NCBI RefSeq assembly: GCF_001598355.1 | Contig: NZ_BCYU01000001.1 | Location: forward strand, 46,817-110,816 | Direction: 5' to 3' | From: Sphingomonas asaccharolytica NBRC 15499 | GTDB lineage: Bacteria; Pseudomonadota; Alphaproteobacteria; Sphingomonadales; Sphingomonadaceae | DNA: 64,000 bases | Shown: positions 61,114 through 64,000 of the stretch, one piece after another | How positions within the stretch are numbered: the stretch's first letter is position 1 | How the letters are laid out: every line of letters starts with the position of its first letter | Notes under the pieces: model-generated | Database searches by the model: none | What the model was told of the DNA's origin: nothing | The model's input: the letters and a program-made list of their open reading frames with translations, nothing else | Made by a program: the position numbers and the translations under genes

Positions 61114-61799
61114 TGTCAATGGTTTTTGAAGAAGGGCCTGTGTGCGCTATGGCGGCTGCTCATCCAACATTGGGAACGTTGCTGCGGGGGCTGCGCCAGC
61201 GCCACAATTGGACGCTGAAGGAGATGAGCGCGAAATGCGGCATCCCCGTATCGACCCTTTCTAAGGTCGAGCATGATCGGCTGACGCTGACCTATGACAA
61301 GCTGGTCCAGCTAAGCCAGAAGCTGGGCCTGCGCATGTCCGAGTTGTTCGCCGAAGATGACGGGGCACCGGGCGAGGTGCCGATCACGGCACGCCGCAGT
61401 GTTGGCCAGCTTGACCGCGCCGTACGCGTCGAAACGCCCAATTACGATTATTACTATCTCTGTCCGGAGCTGCGCAAGAAACGCATGATCCCCGTCCTGA
61501 CACGGATCCGCGCACACTCGGTCCAGGAGTTTGGCGAACTGGTCCACCATTCGGGCGAGGAATATGTCTATGTGCTCGAGGGCGCGATCGAAGTGCATAC
61601 CGAATTCTACGACCCGGTAGTGCTCGGGGTCGGCGAATCGCTCTATATCGATTCGAGCATGGGGCATGCGTACCTGACCGCGCGAGATTGCGACGAGGCG
61701 GTCCTGCTTGCAGTGATGTCGAGCGCCGAAGACGATCTGATGACCGCGCTGATGGGTCTGCACAATAATGATGACGAGAGGCGCGGGTCGGCGCTTTAG
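61113..61799 (+). CDS. XRE-family regulator with C-terminal cupin domain
   Basis: A 228-residue regulator. The HTH_XRE domain covers about residues 19-80 (LRGLRQRHNWTLKEMSAKCG, STLSKVEHDRLTLTYDKLV). A cupin follows (VHHSGEEYVYVLEGAIEVHT, GESLYIDSSMGHAYL), which usually binds an amino acid or small ligand. This class controls amino-acid and peptide catabolism, consistent with the neighbours. The start may be 61149 instead of 61113; the operator would then lie fully in the leader. Divergent from the 61012 operon. Confidence 0.93.
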   Translation: MSMVFEEGPVCAMAAAHPTLGTLLRGLRQRHNWTLKEMSAKCGIPVSTLSKVEHDRLTLTYDKLVQLSQKLGLRMSELFAEDDGAPGEVPITARRSVGQLDRAVRVETPNYDYYYLCPELRKKRMIPVLTRIRAHSVQEFGELVHHSGEEYVYVLEGAIEVHTEFYDPVVLGVGESLYIDSSMGHAYLTARDCDEAVLLAVMSSAEDDLMTALMGLHNNDDERRGSAL

Positions 61800-62105
61800 G
61801 TGCCTTGCCCGAGGGCCTGTTTTTCAAGACGAGTTCGCTAGACTGGCAGCACCGCCAAGCAGTCTCTAAGCTCAGGTTACCCGCGCTTCAGCGGTCCAGA
61901 ATCGCGCAATTCTGGCGCTTGGCAGGGTAAAACCGTACCGCGGAGAGTGAAGGCCACCGCAGTTCTCGCGCTTTCTGTGTGACAGCTGGCGCAATGGGCG
62001 CTTGCCCACCTCGAAGGCGTCGACGAACATCGCTTGCGCTACGATACGAACCGCTGAAGCCGCCCTGACCGTAGGCGGCGCTCGCGAAGGGTGAGGGCAA
62101 AAGCC
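61800..62105. other. non-coding region with repeat copy D
   Basis: A 306-bp gap between the converging XRE and LysR genes. It contains copy D of the dispersed repeat (61831-61946). No gene seen. Confidence 0.45.
61831..61946 (+). repeat. dispersed intergenic repeat, copy D
   Basis: Fuller form like copy A, with the shared 19-bp block at 61847-61865, a CCGC-GCTTCA-GCGG hairpin, a CAGAAT-cgcgca-ATTCTG hairpin and CCGTACCGCGGAGA. It lies about 34.6 kb from copy A, in the same orientation. Confidence 0.68.
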
Positions 62106-62975
62106 TCAAGCCAAGGACGTGAGCGTACCCAAAAACGCCCGCACCTTGGAGCTGGACAGGCGGCGTGAGTTCTGGAGTGCCCAGATCTCAACCTTAGGAC
62201 CGTCGTGAGCGCCCCACGAGACGAGCCGGCCGGCGTCGATATCCTCAGTCACCATCAGTTTCGGAACAAGGGCCGCACCTGCGCCGGAGAGAACGGCGTC
62301 ACGCACCATCAGGAAGGACGAGAACCTCAGCCGGAAACGCGGCTGGACGAACCGTGTCCCGCTGTCGGTCCTTATCCGCCACAGCAGGTCGTCTGGGGTG
62401 CCAACGCGGCCGACCGCCGGAAGGGTGTGATCGCCAGCCGCCTGCTCCGAGTGAAGAGCAATCGCGAACTCGGGCGGCGCTACCAGCAGGCGTTCGTCCT
62501 CGAGGATGCGGCGTCCAACCAGCCGCTCGTCCGGACTGGGATCGATCCGGATCACGAGATCGTAATTGTCGTCCACCGGGTCGACCTTGCGGTCCTCGGC
62601 GATAATTTCGAGATCGACCTGCGGATAGGCGGTGACGAAGCTTGTAGCGAGCTTGGGCAGGAGCACATGCGCGAGGACGATCGGCGCGCTGACGCGAAGC
62701 TTGCCGGCGGGAATGGATGAACCACTTGCCACGGCCTGCTCGGCTTCAATGATCTCGGCAAGCGGGCCAAGCGTGCGTTCGTGCAGCGCGCGCCCTTCTC
62801 CTGTCAGGCGCAGCGTCCTTGATCCGCGGTCGATCAGTCGCACACCAAGGCTTGCCTCCAATTCAGACACTTTCCGCGAAAGGGTCGCCTTCGGTCTGCC
62901 GCTGGCGCGGCTCGCCCGCCCGAAACCACCATGCGTCGCAACCAGATTGAAATCGACAAGCCCAGGCAGATCCAT
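62106..62975 (-). CDS. LysR-family transcriptional regulator
   Basis: A 289-residue LTTR with the N-terminal winged HTH (DLPGLVDFNLVATHGGFGRA ... SGRPKATLSRKVSELEASLG) and an effector domain starting KLRVSAPIVLAHVLLPKLA. The start is MDLPGLV (GGAA 6 nt upstream); an ATG 12 bp earlier is possible. It is divergent from the NmrA-type reductase at 63094, its likely target, with 118 bp between the two starts. The effector is unknown, but family members of this arrangement often respond to quinone or electrophile stress. Confidence 0.9.
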   Translation of the reverse strand: MDLPGLVDFNLVATHGGFGRASRASGRPKATLSRKVSELEASLGVRLIDRGSRTLRLTGEGRALHERTLGPLAEIIEAEQAVASGSSIPAGKLRVSAPIVLAHVLLPKLATSFVTAYPQVDLEIIAEDRKVDPVDDNYDLVIRIDPSPDERLVGRRILEDERLLVAPPEFAIALHSEQAAGDHTLPAVGRVGTPDDLLWRIRTDSGTRFVQPRFRLRFSSFLMVRDAVLSGAGAALVPKLMVTEDIDAGRLVSWGAHDGPKVEIWALQNSRRLSSSKVRAFLGTLTSLA

Positions 62976-63093
62976 GCGATGTTCCATTTGTGAGACGACG
63001 TGATCCAATAATGCCCTCTTATGTGCATTTTCGAAACAGTTAATTTGTCTCCAGCGACAACAAGCCGCCCCTATGCGATCAAGGAGATACGAC

Positions 63094-63969
63094 ATGACGA
63101 TTTTGGTCACTGGCAGCACCGGAACCATCGGAACCCAAGTGCTCAGCTTTCTCGACGGGCATGGAGCCGACATCCGCGCGCTGACCCGGTCGCCTGAGAA
63201 GGCAGAGTTTCCGGCAGGCGTCACTGCGGTGAAGGGCGACCTCGCCGACATCGACAGCATCCGCGCGGCCCTGGAAGGTGTCAGCACACTCTTCCTCCTC
63301 GCTCCCAATGCGCCCGACGAACTGACCCAGGCGATGCTCGCGCTCAACGCTGCCCGCGAGGCCGGCGTGAAGGGGGTCGTCTATCTCTCCGTGTTCAAGG
63401 GCGAGGCCTATGCCGACGTTCCCCACTTCGCCAGCAAGATGACCGTCGAACGCATGATCGACGCCTATGACCTGCCCGTGACGATCCTGCGCCCGGCCTA
63501 TTTCATCCAGAACGATATGCGGCAGAAGGACGCGCTACTCGGCGACGTATACGGCATGCCGGTCGGCGCCAAGGGAATCTCGATGGTCGATGTGCGGGAC
63601 ATCGGCGAAGCGGCTGCCAAGGAATTGCTCCGGCGCGAGCAGGCAGGCACGCCCCTTCCGCGCGAAATTTTCGAGTTGGTCGGGCCCGACATCCTCACTG
63701 GTGAGACGCTCGCGATGTTGTGGAGCGAAATCCTCGGTCGCCCGATCGCCTATGCCGGCGATGATCTGGAGGGGCTCGAACAGCGCCTCAAGAGTTTCGG
63801 TCCGGCCTGGCTCGCCTATGATATGAAGCTGATGATGCGTCGCTACCAGGAAGACGGCGCCATCGCGACCGACGAAGATCTCGCCCGCCTCACGGCACTG
63901 CTCGGCCACGCGCCGCGTTCATACCGTGACTTTGCTGAAACCGCCGCCGCCGGTTGGTCACAGGGCTGA
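63094..63969 (+). CDS. NmrA-family NAD(P)-binding oxidoreductase (QOR2-like)
   Basis: A 291-residue atypical SDR: MTILVTGSTGTIGTQVLSFL is the dinucleotide-binding motif, LTRSPEKAEFPAGVTAVKGD and LFLLAPNAPDELTQA match quinone-oxidoreductase-2-like/NmrA proteins, and PHFASKMTVERMI and LRPAYFIQNDM follow. It probably reduces quinones with NADPH or senses redox state. AAGGAG precedes the ATG. It is divergent from the LysR gene and ends in a hairpin. Confidence 0.92.
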   Translation: MTILVTGSTGTIGTQVLSFLDGHGADIRALTRSPEKAEFPAGVTAVKGDLADIDSIRAALEGVSTLFLLAPNAPDELTQAMLALNAAREAGVKGVVYLSVFKGEAYADVPHFASKMTVERMIDAYDLPVTILRPAYFIQNDMRQKDALLGDVYGMPVGAKGISMVDVRDIGEAAAKELLRREQAGTPLPREIFELVGPDILTGETLAMLWSEILGRPIAYAGDDLEGLEQRLKSFGPAWLAYDMKLMMRRYQEDGAIATDEDLARLTALLGHAPRSYRDFAETAAAGWSQG

Positions 63970-63976
63970 CTGGTAG

Positions 63977-64000
63977 ACCCGCCGGTTTCGACCGGCGGGT
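63977..64000 (+). terminator. terminator hairpin at right edge
   Basis: A perfect 10-bp stem (ACCCGCCGGT with ACCGGCGGGT) and TTCG loop, 8 bp after the stop of the QOR2-like gene. The window ends at the stem, so any T-tract is not visible. Confidence 0.78.

Noticed and set aside
62976..63093. LysR operator (T-N11-A type) between the divergent LysR and QOR2-like genes
   Set aside because: The spacer is AT-rich and such a site is expected, but several weak candidates exist and none stands out.
1..64000. CRISPR arrays, tRNA genes, rRNA genes, insertion sequences or phage genes
   Set aside because: None seen while reading; no regularly spaced repeats and no transposase or integrase motifs. A covariance-model search for tRNA and ncRNA was not possible here.

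Overview
The window is about 64 kb of GC-rich chromosomal or large-replicon DNA from an alphaproteobacterium, most likely a sphingomonad (Sphingomonas, Sphingobium or Novosphingobium type). This is inferred from three TonB-dependent receptors, many alpha/beta hydrolases, Rieske and extradiol dioxygenases, tight ATGA-coupled operons and typical sphingomonad gene neighbourhoods. I saw no rRNA, tRNA, CRISPR array, transposase or phage gene. Most of the window looks like accessory catabolic DNA arranged as adjacent self-contained modules.

Region 1 (1-13.7 kb) is an aromatic or ester catabolic module. A leftward operon encodes an FAD monooxygenase, extradiol dioxygenase, fumarylacetoacetase-family hydrolase, Rieske oxygenase and a TonB receptor cut by the window edge. 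A TetR regulator, a periplasmic hydrolase, an HSL-type esterase, a metallo-beta-lactamase-fold hydrolase and a small membrane protein lie next to it. The same imperfect palindrome occurs before three of the leftward transcription units, which defines a probable TetR regulon. A ferritin-like / ferredoxin-like / double-CDGSH fusion protein lies at its right end.

Region 2 (13.7-33 kb) mixes stress, redox and signalling genes: paralogous NmrA-like reductases, a paralogous pair of 4-TM proteins, a GST, a soluble histidine kinase, a haloperoxidase-like hydrolase, an Rrf2-FixJ-receiver-PAS kinase operon, an orphan cytochrome b, SDR and SnoaL-like proteins, DJ-1, epoxide-hydrolase-like enzymes and a LysR regulator.

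Region 3 (33-43 kb) is a long leftward operon, 41.3 to 33.0 kb, with a divergent thiolase. Together they supply a complete acyl-CoA beta-oxidation set, with a class III CoA-transferase, plus Ohr and OsmC peroxidases, a YWTD propeller, small proteins and one gene of unknown function.

Region 4 (43-48.3 kb) has a TonB receptor coupled to a PI-PLC-like phosphodiesterase, followed by an apparent deletion scar that joins a truncated VOC gene to a truncated periplasmic-binding-protein gene.

Region 5 (48.3-61.8 kb) is the most striking. Two leftward operons and a divergent XRE-cupin regulator together encode a DgcN-like protein, a DgcA/dipeptide epimerase, a D-aminoacylase-like amidohydrolase, two secreted serine beta-lactamase-fold hydrolases, a POT-family peptide transporter, a YkvI-type permease, a TonB receptor and a GNAT enzyme. 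The same composite operator lies before the TonB-headed operon and in the divergent XRE/hydrolase promoter. I read this as a regulated system for scavenging D-amino-acid peptides or N-acyl-D-amino acids, with D-glutamate as the likeliest product.

The right edge has a LysR regulator divergent from an NmrA-like quinone reductase homologue, ended by a perfect hairpin. Four copies of a dispersed intergenic repeat (27.2, 43.1, 47.1 and 61.8 kb) punctuate the module boundaries.
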